64,000 nucleotides of DNA from Dyadobacter frigoris (GCF_005280585.1 NZ_SZVO01000001.1:310001-374000), one strand, 5' to 3'; shown: positions 17,894 to 28,261, counted from the first letter of the stretch. The notes: generated from the letters alone by a model not told the origin. Numbers and translations are program-made.

Positions 17894-19120
17894 TTATGCG
17901 TCCAATTCTCCTGCAATAACGTTCAGGCTACTCATCGTAAGAATAGCATCTGAAAGCGTGCTTCCTTTGCACATTTCAGGGAAGGCCTGATAATATATAA
18001 AACTCGGGCGACGGAAATGCAAGCGGTAAGGAGCTCTTCCACCATCACTGATCATGTAAAAACCAAGTTCTCCGTTTCCGCCTTCGACAGCGTGGTAAAC
18101 TTCACCTATTGGTGCATCTATTTCTCCCATTACGATTTTGAAATGGTAAATAAGTGCCTCCATGTTACTGTAAACCTCTTTTTTTGCCGGTAGATAATAT
18201 TCAGGAGTATCCGCAAAATAAGGGCCGACAGGAAGATTTTCTAAAGCCTGTTCAACAATTTTCAGACTTTGCCACATTTCTTCAATGCGAACATTATAGC
18301 GGTCAAAAGTATCGCCGCTTTGTCCAACAGGAATGCTAAAATCAAAATCTTCGTAGGATGAATAAGGATTCATGACACGAACATCGTAATCAAGTCCCGC
18401 AGCACGCAAATTTGGTCCCGTGAAACCGTATGAAAGTGCGCGTTCCAATGAAATCGGTCCAACATTGATAACCCGGTCCATAAAAATACGGTTACGGCTC
18501 ATTAATTTTTCAAACTCACGAAGAACAGGCGGGAATGTCTTGATAAACTCACGGATCTTGCGAATCGCTGTGCTTGATAAATCACGTTCCATACCACCGA
18601 TACGACCCATATTTGTTGTCAGACGCGCACCGCAGACTTCTTCATAGATTTCATAAATATCTTCACGTTTTTGCATTACGTAAAGAAACCCTGAAAAAGC
18701 ACCCGAATCTACACCTAAAATACTGTTACAGATCAGGTGGTCAGAAATACGGGCAAGTTCCATCATAATCACGCGGATATATTGCGCACGTTTCGGAACT
18801 TCAATCTGCAGGAATTTTTCCATCGTCATATGCCATCCAAAATTGTTGATTGGCGACGAGCAATAGTTCATGCGGTCGGTAAGCGTTGTCAGTTGATAAT
18901 ACGGGCGTCTTTCAGCAATTTTTTCAAAAGCTCTGTGTATATAACCGATGGTCTGTTCGCCGGAAACGATTTTTTCGCCATCCATTTGCAGGATATTCTG
19001 AAAAATACCGTGGGTTGCCGGGTGGGTAGGACCAAGGTTTAGGGTTGTAAGTTCCTCGATCAATTCAGGTAATTCTGATTGAGAAGGAACATTATGCGGT
19101 AATAATTCGATATCTGCCAT
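17894..19120 (-). CDS. nuoD: NADH-quinone oxidoreductase subunit D
   Basis: 408 residues, a separate NuoD and not a NuoCD fusion. The family signature LNLGPTHPATHG is near residue 28, followed by GYIHRAFEKIAE and RIGGMERDLS. NuoD (49-kDa subunit) forms the quinone pocket with NuoB. The C-terminus retains the nickel-hydrogenase-like fold without the metal cysteines. It starts 23 bp after nuoC. Confidence 0.97.
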   Translation of the reverse strand: MADIELLPHNVPSQSELPELIEELTTLNLGPTHPATHGIFQNILQMDGEKIVSGEQTIGYIHRAFEKIAERRPYYQLTTLTDRMNYCSSPINNFGWHMTMEKFLQIEVPKRAQYIRVIMMELARISDHLICNSILGVDSGAFSGFLYVMQKREDIYEIYEEVCGARLTTNMGRIGGMERDLSSTAIRKIREFIKTFPPVLREFEKLMSRNRIFMDRVINVGPISLERALSYGFTGPNLRAAGLDYDVRVMNPYSSYEDFDFSIPVGQSGDTFDRYNVRIEEMWQSLKIVEQALENLPVGPYFADTPEYYLPAKKEVYSNMEALIYHFKIVMGEIDAPIGEVYHAVEGGNGELGFYMISDGGRAPYRLHFRRPSFIYYQAFPEMCKGSTLSDAILTMSSLNVIAGELDA

Positions 19121-19143
19121 AACTTACTCTTTTCCTGATAGGG

Positions 19144-19644
19144 TCATCGACCAAAAAGCGCATCAATTTTATCTTCACGTGTAGCATCTTCAAGCGCGTA
19201 TTGCTTGCGCATCGGGAAATAATCCATTTCCTCAATGTTCAGAATACGTACCAGATTAGGATGTCCGTCAAAAAGAATTCCGTAGAAATCGTACGTTTCA
19301 CGTTCCATCCAGTTTGCGCTGGCATAAAGCACCGTTGCGGTTGGAATGTGAATGTCAGCTTCTGCGATAAAAACTTTAATTCGGATCCTGAAATTTTGGA
19401 TAAAGCTATGCGCGTGATAAACCACAGCAAACTCCTTATTGGTATTGTCAGGATAATGTACACCCGTTAAATCCGTAAGAAAGTTGATCTGGTAAGTTTT
19501 ATGCTTGTTCAAAAATTCAAGGACCGGAATAATTTGTTCCCGGGTTGTCGAGAGTGTCAGCATTCCGTATGGCTCCTCGAAGTCAAACACCTGATCACCA
19601 AATTTCCCTAATAGCTCTTCGGCTACTTCCTGATTGCTTAGCAT
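19144..19644 (-). CDS. nuoC: NADH-quinone oxidoreductase subunit C
   Basis: 166 residues. The 30-kDa subunit signature is seen near the C-terminus as ANWMERETYDFYGILFDGHPNLVRIL. It is a structural subunit at the quinone end of the peripheral arm. The start lies 6 bp after the nuoB stop, so the two are probably translationally coupled. Confidence 0.95.
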   Translation of the reverse strand: MLSNQEVAEELLGKFGDQVFDFEEPYGMLTLSTTREQIIPVLEFLNKHKTYQINFLTDLTGVHYPDNTNKEFAVVYHAHSFIQNFRIRIKVFIAEADIHIPTATVLYASANWMERETYDFYGILFDGHPNLVRILNIEEMDYFPMRKQYALEDATREDKIDALFGR

Positions 19645-19650
19645 AGGTAA

Positions 19651-20193
19651 TTATTGAATATTATAGGATGCTAAAAGTTCCTGGTATTCGTCAGTATTTC
19701 TGCGACGAAGTTTTTCGTTTTGAGCCAGTTTTTGAATACCCATCAATCCGTCAATGATTTGTTCGGGACGGGGAGGGCAGCCTGGTACATAGATATCAAC
19801 CGGAATAATTCGGTCTATTCCTTGTAAAACGCTGTATGTATCAAAAATCCCACCGCTTGATGCGCAGGCTCCAACGGCTAAAACCCAACGTGGTTCTGCC
19901 ATTTGTAAGTAAACTTGCTTAACAACCGGCGCCATTTTTTTAGCAATGGTTCCCATTACCATAAGCAAATCTGCCTGGCGTGGTGAAAAACTTGGACGTT
20001 CCGAACCGAAACGTGATATATCATAATGAGCACCCATGGTTGCCATAAACTCAATACCACAGCAAGAAGTTGCAAATGGTAATGGCCATAATGAGTAACT
20101 CCGGGCTAGACCGATCGCCTCATCAAATGAAGTTGCAAAAAATCCTGATCCGCTATGTCCTTGCGGTGCTTCCGCTATTGTTACTTCTTTCAT
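19651..20193 (-). CDS. nuoB: NADH-quinone oxidoreductase subunit B (cluster N2)
   Basis: 180 residues. The four N2 ligands are visible: the tandem C44-C45 (ATSCCGIEF), C110 (VGACASSGG) and C139 (VPGCPPRPE). NuoB passes electrons from N2 to quinone. It follows nuoA by 28 bp and precedes nuoC by 6 bp. Confidence 0.97.
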   Translation of the reverse strand: MKEVTIAEAPQGHSGSGFFATSFDEAIGLARSYSLWPLPFATSCCGIEFMATMGAHYDISRFGSERPSFSPRQADLLMVMGTIAKKMAPVVKQVYLQMAEPRWVLAVGACASSGGIFDTYSVLQGIDRIIPVDIYVPGCPPRPEQIIDGLMGIQKLAQNEKLRRRNTDEYQELLASYNIQ

Positions 20194-20221
20194 AACCTTT
20201 TTGATTACAATGATTTATAAT

Positions 20222-20596
20222 CTAATCTTCCCAATTCAAAACGCCCTTACGGATAATGTAGTAAAATCCGGAAAGAAGTAATGCCATGAACAACAACATT
20301 TCTACGAACCCAAACATTCCCAATTGTTTAAAATTGACAGCCCAAGGATACATAAAAATCACTTCAACGTCAAAAAGTACAAATAAAATAGCTACTAAAA
20401 AGTACTTGACTGAGATAGGTGTTCTTGCATCGCCTACGGATGGAATTCCACATTCAAAAGGATCGTCCTTAAGTTTGCTTTTACGGCTAGGACCAATCAT
20501 GTGTGTTACAATCATCGTTCCGCCGATAAATCCGGCAGCCAGCAGAAATTGAACAATAATTGGTAAATAATCGGAAGGAAGATAGTTATTATTCAT
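20222..20596 (-). CDS. nuoA: NADH-quinone oxidoreductase subunit A
   Basis: 124 residues with three membrane segments and the ND3 signature in the first loop (DDPFECGIPSVGDARTPISVKYFLVAILFV), whose cysteine lies in the loop that changes state between active and deactive complex I. It is the first gene of the nuo operon, with a promoter-like sequence about 75-110 bp upstream. Confidence 0.96.
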   Translation of the reverse strand: MNNNYLPSDYLPIIVQFLLAAGFIGGTMIVTHMIGPSRKSKLKDDPFECGIPSVGDARTPISVKYFLVAILFVLFDVEVIFMYPWAVNFKQLGMFGFVEMLLFMALLLSGFYYIIRKGVLNWED

Positions 20597-20672
20597 TAGT
20601 CTGTGATTTCAATTTATATTCTGCAAATCAGCAATCCACCGGATTACACAGGATGGAAATCTTTATTACTGT

Positions 20673-20704
20673 CAAAATTAGCCTTTGCAAATTTATCAAT
20701 CAAA
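20673..20704 (-). promoter_or_regulatory. Probable promoter of the nuo operon (TTTG-N20-TAATTTTG)
   Basis: On the minus strand, TTTG (20704-20701) is followed after 20 bp by TAATTTTG (20680-20673). Both boxes match the Bacteroidota consensus TTTG-N19/20-TAnnTTTG. Initiation near 20667 would give a leader of about 70 nt before nuoA. A second TAAATTTG nearby (20689-20696) is an alternative -7 box. Confidence 0.55.
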
Positions 20705-20741
20705 TTCTTTACTTTTTCTTTTACCAAATTAGTATCATACT

Positions 20742-20771
20742 AAATAAGCCCCGATCACCCGGAGCTTATTT
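20742..20771. terminator. Terminator after the first SASA esterase gene
   Basis: AAATAAGCCCC (20742-20752) pairs with the complementary GGAGCTTATTT (20761-20771, one wobble). On the minus strand this lies 24 bp past the esterase stop and insulates it from nuoA. Confidence 0.7.
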
Positions 20772-20794
20772 GGTAAGTATTTAAGAAAAAATAT

Positions 20795-22915
20795 TTATTT
20801 AATCATAATTTGCTTCTTCAAGTCAACTTCATCGTTTTTAACACGAATGATATATTTACCGGTTGAAAGATTTTTAACCTGAATTTTTACACGGCTCGTT
20901 AAATCCTGTTTTTGTGTAACGATAACCCTTCCTGAAATATCATAAACCGTGATTTCAGCATTTTTCATGTTGTCCCGTGATTCGATATAAAGTTCATCAA
21001 CCAATCCCGGATTTGGGAATATCACGACATCATTTTTTTCATTGGTAATAATTTCTTCTGAATCCGAGAATGCGGAATAGCAGGTAAGCGTATTACTTCC
21101 CAAAGTATAAGCCACTTTTGCCCGGGCTGCATATTTACCTGAAGTATCGGTCTTGATAATATTGGAATGGCTCAATAAAATTTTCTCACCTCTTTTCCAG
21201 TCATATTGCTCGTTAAGGCCGGCTTGTGAAACAGAAGCCATGATTGTGAATGGTCCGGATTTAGAAATGGCAGGCTTGGGAAGTGCGGGACGGATGACGA
21301 GTGATGCCACCGCTGAGTTATCAGAAACACAGCCAAATACATTCTGGCTTTTTACAATAAAACTCCCTGCTTCCGATACGGCGTACTTCGAACCTGTTGT
21401 TAATACCGTTGTGCTTCCTTGTTTATACCAACTATAAGCGTCGTTCCCGGCTACAGAGAAAGTAAAAGCAGAATCTGCACAAGCCTGCTGTGAGCCGGAT
21501 TGTAAAATAATCGGCGTTACAGGTTTGATGGATGATGCAACCACCAGCTTTTGGCTGTGTACTATATTTCCTGATGCATCTTTAACCAATGCACTATATT
21601 CTCCCGGATTTGTTACTGTTAAAGTTCTTCCGGTAGAACCTCCCGGCAGCCACGAATAAGATGAATATCCTTCCGGTAAACTTAAAATTAGTGAAGTGTT
21701 ATTAGGGCCGCAAACGCTTGTCAGTGCCGGAACCGGCGCAAGTGCAAGCGGGCTGACGGTGGCAAAGAAATTATCTGAAAGTACATCATTCCAGGCATTT
21801 CCAAGAATTGTTACTCCATTTGTTCCCGCAAAGTGGGTGCCGTCTGCTCTTTGAGTAAATAGCGGGTCCGTTTCAGGACCAGCATAAGCAGAGCTGAAAA
21901 GACCATTAATCACGGCATTTTGCGCACCGATCACCGCAGGGCTTACAACTGACTCGCCCTTGTCGTTAGCAATTCTTGATGTGCGGGCAATAACCCAGGT
22001 AACGCGCCCTCCGATATCAGCGCCAAGTCTGTCTATTAAAGCCTGTAAACGCGTTCTGTAATCATCATAAGTTGTTGCGAGTGGATAGGTATCCGTTTCT
22101 CCCTGCATCCATAATATTGCGCGGACACCAAATTCTTTGGCATAATTCTGCATGGAAATTCTGAGGTTTCCGTATGGCATCTGGTCAGGATAAATAAATC
22201 CAAAAGAATTCTGGGTTTTTATACCCTGGCTGCTTTCCTGCCAGTTTCTGATCGCCGTTCCTTCCCAGGCAGTATTGATAAACAAAACGGGGACGTTAAG
22301 CTTTTTTGTAAGTAAATCGCCAAGAATTCCCCAGCACCAGGCTCCTTTCCCTCTTGGCCCCATGGTTACGATATTGGAATCCACTTTCTTGAAAATCGGA
22401 TATGGCGGATTGGTAAGCGCGTTTACAGAATTATCCTGATCTATATAATTTACTCTGTCGTCTGTTGCTGGCGGGCTTGTATAATCAATCCCCTGCGCAT
22501 TTGACTGACCTGAAATGATAAAAACTTCACCGACACCCATACGGGATATAGTGAAAGGCGATCCTACAACCTTTCCGTCCTTTATTCCCCTTACTTCCAT
22601 AGTATACCAGCCGCCCAAAAGGCGGATCGTTCCGCTGAAAACACCACCGGTAGGCTTGTCCTGTAAAAGAGTCCAGGCAGAAGAGGCTTCAACAGCCTGT
22701 CCCGGAGCTGCGGGAACAGCATGAATTTCAACTTTATCAATTGGCACAGTGTAATTTCCTGTGACAGAAACTGTAGCCTGTCCGTTCATTTCACGCTGAT
22801 AAACGGCTCTTTCTACTGGTGAAGTAATTTTGATTTGAGCACTTAATCCTAATGGAATTAAAGTAAGAAACAGCCAGGCCCGAAGAAAATAAGGAGTAAA
22901 AAATTTATCAAGCAT
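20795..22915 (-). CDS. T9SS-exported SASA-type (sialate O-acetylesterase-like) carbohydrate esterase
   Basis: 706 residues from the ATG at 22915 (MLDKFFTPYF, with a signal peptide ending LSAQ); a longer frame to 22948 adds 11 residues without signal character. An N-terminal domain is followed by the SGNH/SASA esterase with GQSNA near residue 134, LWMQGET and DGTHFAG. About three Ig-like modules follow, one of them a full cysteine-bearing copy. The C-terminus is a T9SS type A sorting domain (FPNPG...ITVYDISGR...GKYIIRV). It is predicted to de-acetylate a carbohydrate at the cell surface; the substrate is unknown. It is paralogous to the next gene upstream. Confidence 0.88.
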   Translation of the reverse strand: MLDKFFTPYFLRAWLFLTLIPLGLSAQIKITSPVERAVYQREMNGQATVSVTGNYTVPIDKVEIHAVPAAPGQAVEASSAWTLLQDKPTGGVFSGTIRLLGGWYTMEVRGIKDGKVVGSPFTISRMGVGEVFIISGQSNAQGIDYTSPPATDDRVNYIDQDNSVNALTNPPYPIFKKVDSNIVTMGPRGKGAWCWGILGDLLTKKLNVPVLFINTAWEGTAIRNWQESSQGIKTQNSFGFIYPDQMPYGNLRISMQNYAKEFGVRAILWMQGETDTYPLATTYDDYRTRLQALIDRLGADIGGRVTWVIARTSRIANDKGESVVSPAVIGAQNAVINGLFSSAYAGPETDPLFTQRADGTHFAGTNGVTILGNAWNDVLSDNFFATVSPLALAPVPALTSVCGPNNTSLILSLPEGYSSYSWLPGGSTGRTLTVTNPGEYSALVKDASGNIVHSQKLVVASSIKPVTPIILQSGSQQACADSAFTFSVAGNDAYSWYKQGSTTVLTTGSKYAVSEAGSFIVKSQNVFGCVSDNSAVASLVIRPALPKPAISKSGPFTIMASVSQAGLNEQYDWKRGEKILLSHSNIIKTDTSGKYAARAKVAYTLGSNTLTCYSAFSDSEEIITNEKNDVVIFPNPGLVDELYIESRDNMKNAEITVYDISGRVIVTQKQDLTSRVKIQVKNLSTGKYIIRVKNDEVDLKKQIMIK

Positions 22916-23193
22916 TAGTATATGTTTAAATATTATTCCTGAGTACAAATCTGTAAATAGTGTGAGCCTGAGGCTGGAACTCTGGCAAATTTAAAATATA
23001 AGTTCGGGTTTTAAAGTACTTCTTTTATCCTTATGGGATTTAATTAACATTGGAATAGAAAAAATGTGCAGTTTCCAATTGTTGAATGATAAGGCCTGTC
23101 AAAAAAAACATAAAGAAATACAGCGCTGATCCATTACCATCTTCCCAAAGAAAACGTATTTGAGCACGCTAAATTACATCAAAATAAATAAAA

Positions 23194-23229
23194 AAAAGAG
23201 AACAGAAAGTCAGCTTTCTGTTCTCTTTT
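23194..23229. terminator. Strong terminator after the large SASA esterase gene
   Basis: Perfect 16-bp stem: positions 23194-23209 pair with 23214-23229 around a 4-base loop, with A and T tracts at the ends so that it works in both directions. It ends 15 bp past the stop of the 1061-residue gene on the minus strand. Confidence 0.9.
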
Positions 23230-23244
23230 GTAACTGATCGATTC

Positions 23245-26200
23245 TTACTGATTGATCATTATTTTTTTTGCCTTTTTATAGTTTGCAGCGCTTATTGACA
23301 ATATATATGTTCCATTGGCAAGTGGTGCCAGATTGATTAACTTTCGCTCATCGAAGTTGTGAGCAGGAAAAGTCCGAATAAGCCGGCCATTGAGATCATA
23401 TATCTGAACGGTTGCATTTTTAATATTGGCAATCGTTTCGATCGTAAATGATCCGTTATCACTTGGGTTAGGATATACACTTACTTCTTCTCCTGATGCG
23501 TCCATTGTAAATACAAATGGATCCGAAAATGCTGAGAAACATGTCAGTACCGGGCTATAAATTACGGTGTTGTTTACAACATACTGTCCGGTTTCAATAG
23601 CTTTCAACGTTGCACCGTTTTCTGTTAAATTGGCACCATTAAACTGCCATACGTGGTTTCCGTCATTAATATTATTTTCAGCTAATAACGTGTAAGTCCC
23701 TACTTGCCGGATTTCCGGTTTAGAAGGTAATGGTTTTACATCTACCAGTACAGCCGGGGAATAAGGTGAAAAACATCCCTGATTGTCTTTTACACGGGCT
23801 GCATAACTTCCGGATTTGCTGACAGTCAATGCACTGTTTGCTGTTCCATTGTTCCAGAAAAACGAAGCTCCGTTTGAGGCTCTCAGTGTCACGGCATCTC
23901 CGTCACAAAATGAAGTTGGGCCTGATGCCTGAACCAGAGGAGCCGGTGGCAAAGCCAAAACCTGGATTCTTACCCCATCCGAAGGGTCAGAAAAACAGCT
24001 GAACTCATTAATGGTTTTAACAGAGTAATCTCCCGAAGTACTGGTTGTTATCATTTTAGTACTTGCCCCGGTACTCCATACATATTTGGCTGCGTCGTTC
24101 GCCGTAAGATTTATGCTGGCATCTGCACAGAAAGTTGTGGGGCCGCTAGGCGTTATAGCTGGTTTTGGAGGAAGCGGATTTACAACGACTCTGATCGCAG
24201 GAGTTGGAGGGGATAAACAGCCGTTATCATCTTTTGCTGAAAGTGTATAATTTCCGGAATTACGAATTTCCACCTCACGGTTTGTTGCTCCGTTACTCCA
24301 CTGATAAGCAAAAGATTCACTTCCGCGAAGCGTGGTATAGTCACGGTCGCAAAAAGTTGTCGGACGTAATGAAGCGATTGTCGGAGTAGCAGGAAGTGGA
24401 TTTACCTTGGTCGTAACCGGATCCGAAGCAGATTCACAGCCATTGGCATCTTTTTGCTTCAGGCTGAAAATTCCCGAAATGTTGACGTTTATGGATTTTG
24501 ATGTCGAATTTGTATTCCAGGTATTACCGCTGTCATAACTGGATGTCATTGTAATGTTTTCACCTTCACAAAGTAAAGGTGAACGATTCAATGAAATAAC
24601 CGGCTTGGCTGGCAATGCATTAACCTTTACTGTTACGGGATCAGAATCGGGAGAAAGGCAGCCAAAATTATCCTGGGCTTTTACCCGGTATTCACCGGAA
24701 GTTTTTATAGACACACTAGCATCGTTTGATCCGTTGGACCATATACTTTTAACGTTGGAACTGGATTTAAGACTTACCGAACCTCCATCACAAAAGGTAA
24801 GTGCACTGGCTGCAGAAATACTTGGTTTGTCGGGCAGAGGAGACGTCAGGACATTAACGGCGATTTTCGCAGAAGTTGCCTGACAGCCGTAAGCATTCCG
24901 TGTTGTTACAGAATATTCACCAGCGGTGGTAATATTTATACGGTCGCTTGTTGCGCCGGTGTTCCATTGAATATTGGTAGAAGTATTAGCAATAAGCACA
25001 GCTGTATTGCCTTTACAAACAGGATTGCTTCCTTCCAGCGTAATAATTGGCTGGGCAGGTTGAATATTATCGTTAATTCTTACTTCCGGCGAAAATATTA
25101 TGTTGCCATTACCATCCCGCGCCTGCGCTCTGTAAGTCCCATTTCCAACCTGGATATTTCCGGCCGACTGGCCATTATTCCAGCGTAGGGAAGAATAACC
25201 ACTCGTATTCACAGCAAGATTCAGACTGCCATTACCCACGCAGGAGGCCGAAATCGTTAAAGGACTTATACCTTTAAAAGGCGTTGAATTAGAAAAGAAA
25301 GCGTCATTCAGCTGAGCGTTCCAGGCGTCGGCCAATTGAACGAGTCCGTTTCCTGTAAAATGTACACCATCAGCTCCGCCGTCCCTTGGAATTTGAATCA
25401 CATCCGTGTTTGGCCCCATAAAAACATTAGGGACCGATGAAATAACCTGTTTTTGACCGTTGACTGCATTTTGATAAATACCTGTCGAATTACTGTAAGA
25501 AGTCAGGCTGACCATCCAGGCCAAACTTTTTCCTGATTCGTTCCGGCTTGTTTCAATTACCTTTGTAAGGTCTGAAACATAAGAACTCACCGATGTTCCC
25601 GCAAAAGCCTCTGCTTCTCCTTGTAACCATAAAACGGCTCTGATACCTGTGATTGGAACATAGGTCTGCATCACAGAACGAAGATTTCCGTAAGGTGTCC
25701 CATTAACAGGGTATGGTGCTCCGTTATAAATATTATAGGCGGTGCCATTTATACTTTCCCGCCAGTTTTTCATAGCAGAGCCAGTCCAGGCGCTATTGTA
25801 AAACAAAATGGGGACGCCAAGACGGCTTGCCAGTAAGTCCCCAAGTTTACCCCATGACCAGGCAAAATTCCCTCTTGGAGCGATATAAGAATCCGAGTTC
25901 AGATGCGAAAATTGAGGATAATCCAGGTCCGTATTAGAATTATTGGCGTTGTTGGTATTAACACAATTCACTCTGTCGTCACTTGCTCCGGGGCCACTTG
26001 ATCCTTTTGAATCTTCGGGATTAATCTGGCCTGCATTGGACTGGCCGCTAACCATAAAAACCTCTCCAACGCCAACTCTATCCAATGGGGTACCATTAAC
26101 GAGCTGGTTGCCATTCCATCCGCGGATTTCAAGCTGGTACCAGCCTCCGGTTGCATCTAGGCTTCCGGAAAATACACCTCCCTGAAGATTTGATTGTATC

Positions 26201-26430
26201 GTTTTCCAGTTGGTTGAAGAGCCGCCATTAATTGCAGTCAGCCTGGCTTCAACGCGATCGATAATTTGTGTATAACTTCCGGCAATATAAATCGTTGCGG
26301 AATTGTCTTTGTCACGTTGAAATATGGCTCTGCTGGAAGGATAATCTATCGAAATTTGTGCTGCCGCTTTGAAAGAAGTTAAACCGGCAATTATCCCTAA
26401 GCAAAAAAAGAACTGTAAAAAGTGTTTCAT
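23245..26430 (-). CDS. Large T9SS-exported SASA-type esterase with six Ig-like repeats
   Basis: 1061 residues. A signal peptide ends near KAAAQ. The SASA/SGNH esterase domain occupies about residues 30-400, with GQSNA, LWLQGEAE and DGVHFTG motifs. After a degenerate module come six tandem Ig-like repeats of about 73 residues. Each has PxP.I, a cysteine in TFCDG, a WSNG-like core, SGxYxV, a GC.S pair and a V.VN.LP end. A seventh degenerate unit precedes the T9SS type A sorting domain (VYPNPSDNG...VQIYDLNGRLIR...GTYILSI). It is predicted to be a surface-bound or released carbohydrate O-acetylesterase. Its shorter paralogue lies just downstream; both are likely single-gene transcripts because a terminator separates them. 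Confidence 0.9.
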   Translation of the reverse strand: MKHFLQFFFCLGIIAGLTSFKAAAQISIDYPSSRAIFQRDKDNSATIYIAGSYTQIIDRVEARLTAINGGSSTNWKTIQSNLQGGVFSGSLDATGGWYQLEIRGWNGNQLVNGTPLDRVGVGEVFMVSGQSNAGQINPEDSKGSSGPGASDDRVNCVNTNNANNSNTDLDYPQFSHLNSDSYIAPRGNFAWSWGKLGDLLASRLGVPILFYNSAWTGSAMKNWRESINGTAYNIYNGAPYPVNGTPYGNLRSVMQTYVPITGIRAVLWLQGEAEAFAGTSVSSYVSDLTKVIETSRNESGKSLAWMVSLTSYSNSTGIYQNAVNGQKQVISSVPNVFMGPNTDVIQIPRDGGADGVHFTGNGLVQLADAWNAQLNDAFFSNSTPFKGISPLTISASCVGNGSLNLAVNTSGYSSLRWNNGQSAGNIQVGNGTYRAQARDGNGNIIFSPEVRINDNIQPAQPIITLEGSNPVCKGNTAVLIANTSTNIQWNTGATSDRINITTAGEYSVTTRNAYGCQATSAKIAVNVLTSPLPDKPSISAASALTFCDGGSVSLKSSSNVKSIWSNGSNDASVSIKTSGEYRVKAQDNFGCLSPDSDPVTVKVNALPAKPVISLNRSPLLCEGENITMTSSYDSGNTWNTNSTSKSINVNISGIFSLKQKDANGCESASDPVTTKVNPLPATPTIASLRPTTFCDRDYTTLRGSESFAYQWSNGATNREVEIRNSGNYTLSAKDDNGCLSPPTPAIRVVVNPLPPKPAITPSGPTTFCADASINLTANDAAKYVWSTGASTKMITTSTSGDYSVKTINEFSCFSDPSDGVRIQVLALPPAPLVQASGPTSFCDGDAVTLRASNGASFFWNNGTANSALTVSKSGSYAARVKDNQGCFSPYSPAVLVDVKPLPSKPEIRQVGTYTLLAENNINDGNHVWQFNGANLTENGATLKAIETGQYVVNNTVIYSPVLTCFSAFSDPFVFTMDASGEEVSVYPNPSDNGSFTIETIANIKNATVQIYDLNGRLIRTFPAHNFDERKLINLAPLANGTYILSISAANYKKAKKIMINQ

Positions 26431-26516
26431 GAAAAAAAGAATTCAATTGGAATTAACCTATTGGACACAAAAATGGGTACAAAAGGTTGCCTCTCGAAAT
26501 AAAATAATTCAGAAAT

Positions 26517-27524
26517 TTATTTAACGGCTGTGGAATCGTTCAGTAATTCCCAGATTTTATCTTTTAATTGATCGATTCCTTCCTGAGTTAGTGAAGAAAT
26601 AAAAGTGCATGAAATGCCTTTTGGTAATTTTTTAGCAAGTTCTTCACGCTCTTCGTCCATTAGCATATCAACTTTTGAAACGGCCAAAAGACGCTCCTTA
26701 TCTAAAAGAGACGGGTTGTACAATTGAAGTTCATTGACAAGTGTATTGTATTCAGCTTCAATATCTTCACTATCGGCAGGAACCATGAAAAGAAGAATTG
26801 AATTTCTTTCAATATGACGTAAGAAACGTAGCCCCAAACCTTTTCCCTGCGAGGCGCCTTCAATAATTCCTGGAATATCAGCCATGACAAATGACTTGTA
26901 ATTACGGTAATCAACCACACCCAGATTAGGTACCAGGGTTGTAAACGGATAATCAGCGATTTCCGGGCGAGCAGCAGAAACAACAGAAAGCAAAGTAGAT
27001 TTTCCTGCATTCGGGAAACCAACCAGACCAACATCTGCCAGTACTTTCAGTTCAAGAATGATCCAGGACTCAATCGCCGGATCTCCCGTTTGTGCATGTT
27101 GGGGCGTCTGGTTTGTCGATGATTTAAAGTGATCATTTCCTAATCCGCCACGCCCGCCTTTCATTAAAATTATTTCCTGGCCGTCCTGCGTCACTTCAAA
27201 AAGCTGTTCTCCGGTTTCTACATCTCTCGCGATTGTTCCCAACGGGACTTCCAGATAAATGTCCTTTCCATCCGAACCTTTTCTTCTTCCACCTTCACCG
27301 CCTTTTCCATCAAAAGCGCGGATGTGTTTTGTATATTTTAAGTGTAAAAGCGTCCATACTTGTGTTGTACCTTTTAAAATAACGTGTCCGCCGCGGCCAC
27401 CATCTCCACCATCCGGCCCACCTTTTTCGACGTGTTTTTCACGACGAAAGTGCAAGGCTCCCGCACCGCCCGCGCCTGAGCGAACATTAATTTTTACGTA
27501 ATCTATAAAGTTTGAAGATGCCAT
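26517..27524 (-). CDS. obgE: GTPase Obg/CgtA
   Basis: 335 residues. An N-terminal glycine-rich Obg fold ([33 protein letters not shown]) precedes a G domain with G1 [12 protein letters not shown]2/G3 [13 protein letters not shown] and an SKVDM G4. Obg assists 50S ribosome maturation and links to the stringent response. It lies 120 bp downstream of adk on the same strand. The C-terminal OCT domain is short or absent, as in many species. Confidence 0.97.
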   Translation of the reverse strand: MASSNFIDYVKINVRSGAGGAGALHFRREKHVEKGGPDGGDGGRGGHVILKGTTQVWTLLHLKYTKHIRAFDGKGGEGGRRKGSDGKDIYLEVPLGTIARDVETGEQLFEVTQDGQEIILMKGGRGGLGNDHFKSSTNQTPQHAQTGDPAIESWIILELKVLADVGLVGFPNAGKSTLLSVVSAARPEIADYPFTTLVPNLGVVDYRNYKSFVMADIPGIIEGASQGKGLGLRFLRHIERNSILLFMVPADSEDIEAEYNTLVNELQLYNPSLLDKERLLAVSKVDMLMDEEREELAKKLPKGISCTFISSLTQEGIDQLKDKIWELLNDSTAVK

Positions 27525-27644
27525 ACCCTGCTGCCGTTTTTTGCTTAAATTAAATGAGAAGTGTAATTACATTATTGCATTTACATAAGAAAGGTGCAGA
27601 AGCCTGGTTTTGTAACCTTGACATCTACACCTTTTTAAATTTTG

Positions 27645-28217
27645 TTATGCCTGTTCAATCGCTTCAGTGATCCCTTCAAAAATCGTTTCGATTTCTCCGA
27701 TACCATTAATTGCAATATATTTTCCCTGAGCCTGATAATAATCAGCCACTGGTTTTGTCTTGTTGTTATATTCGTGAATCCGCTTGCTGATCAGCTCTTC
27801 ATTCTGGTCGTCAGGACGGCCTGAAGTTTTTCCTCTGTTTAGCAAACGGGTAAGAAGTTCATTGTCATCAACCACAAGCGCGACCATTACAGAAATACTT
27901 TCACCATAACTTTCAAGCAAAGCATCCAGCGCTTCTGACTGTGCCACTGTGCGCGGAAATCCATCAAAAATGAATCCCGGGCAACCTTTGTGTTCTTTTA
28001 ATTTATTGTTGATCATTCCGATCACAACTTCATCCGGAACCAGTAAACCCTGATCCATTAAGGTTTTTGCGCGAAGTCCTAGTTCGGTACCGCCCTGAAT
28101 TTCAGAACGAAGTAAGTCTCCGGTAGACAGATGTATGAGTTTGTATTGTGCTATAATTTTCTCACTTTGCGTGCCTTTTCCAGCACCCGGAGGACCAAAT
28201 AGTATAAGATTCAGCAT
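27645..28217 (-). CDS. adk: Adenylate kinase
   Basis: 190 residues from the ATG at 28217 (MLNLILFGPPGAGKGT); an upstream frame to 28295 adds 26 residues unlike the family and spans the promoter box. P-loop GPPGAGKGTQ, LSTGDLLR, FDGFPRT and the LLNRGKTSGRPDD lid region are present, and the zinc-binding LID insertion is absent (short form). It interconverts ATP plus AMP with two ADP. It precedes obgE. Confidence 0.96.
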   Translation of the reverse strand: MLNLILFGPPGAGKGTQSEKIIAQYKLIHLSTGDLLRSEIQGGTELGLRAKTLMDQGLLVPDEVVIGMINNKLKEHKGCPGFIFDGFPRTVAQSEALDALLESYGESISVMVALVVDDNELLTRLLNRGKTSGRPDDQNEELISKRIHEYNNKTKPVADYYQAQGKYIAINGIGEIETIFEGITEAIEQA

Positions 28218-28261
28218 ATTGCTTAATGAAATAAATTTCGGAGAATAAGATGGTTTGGCTG

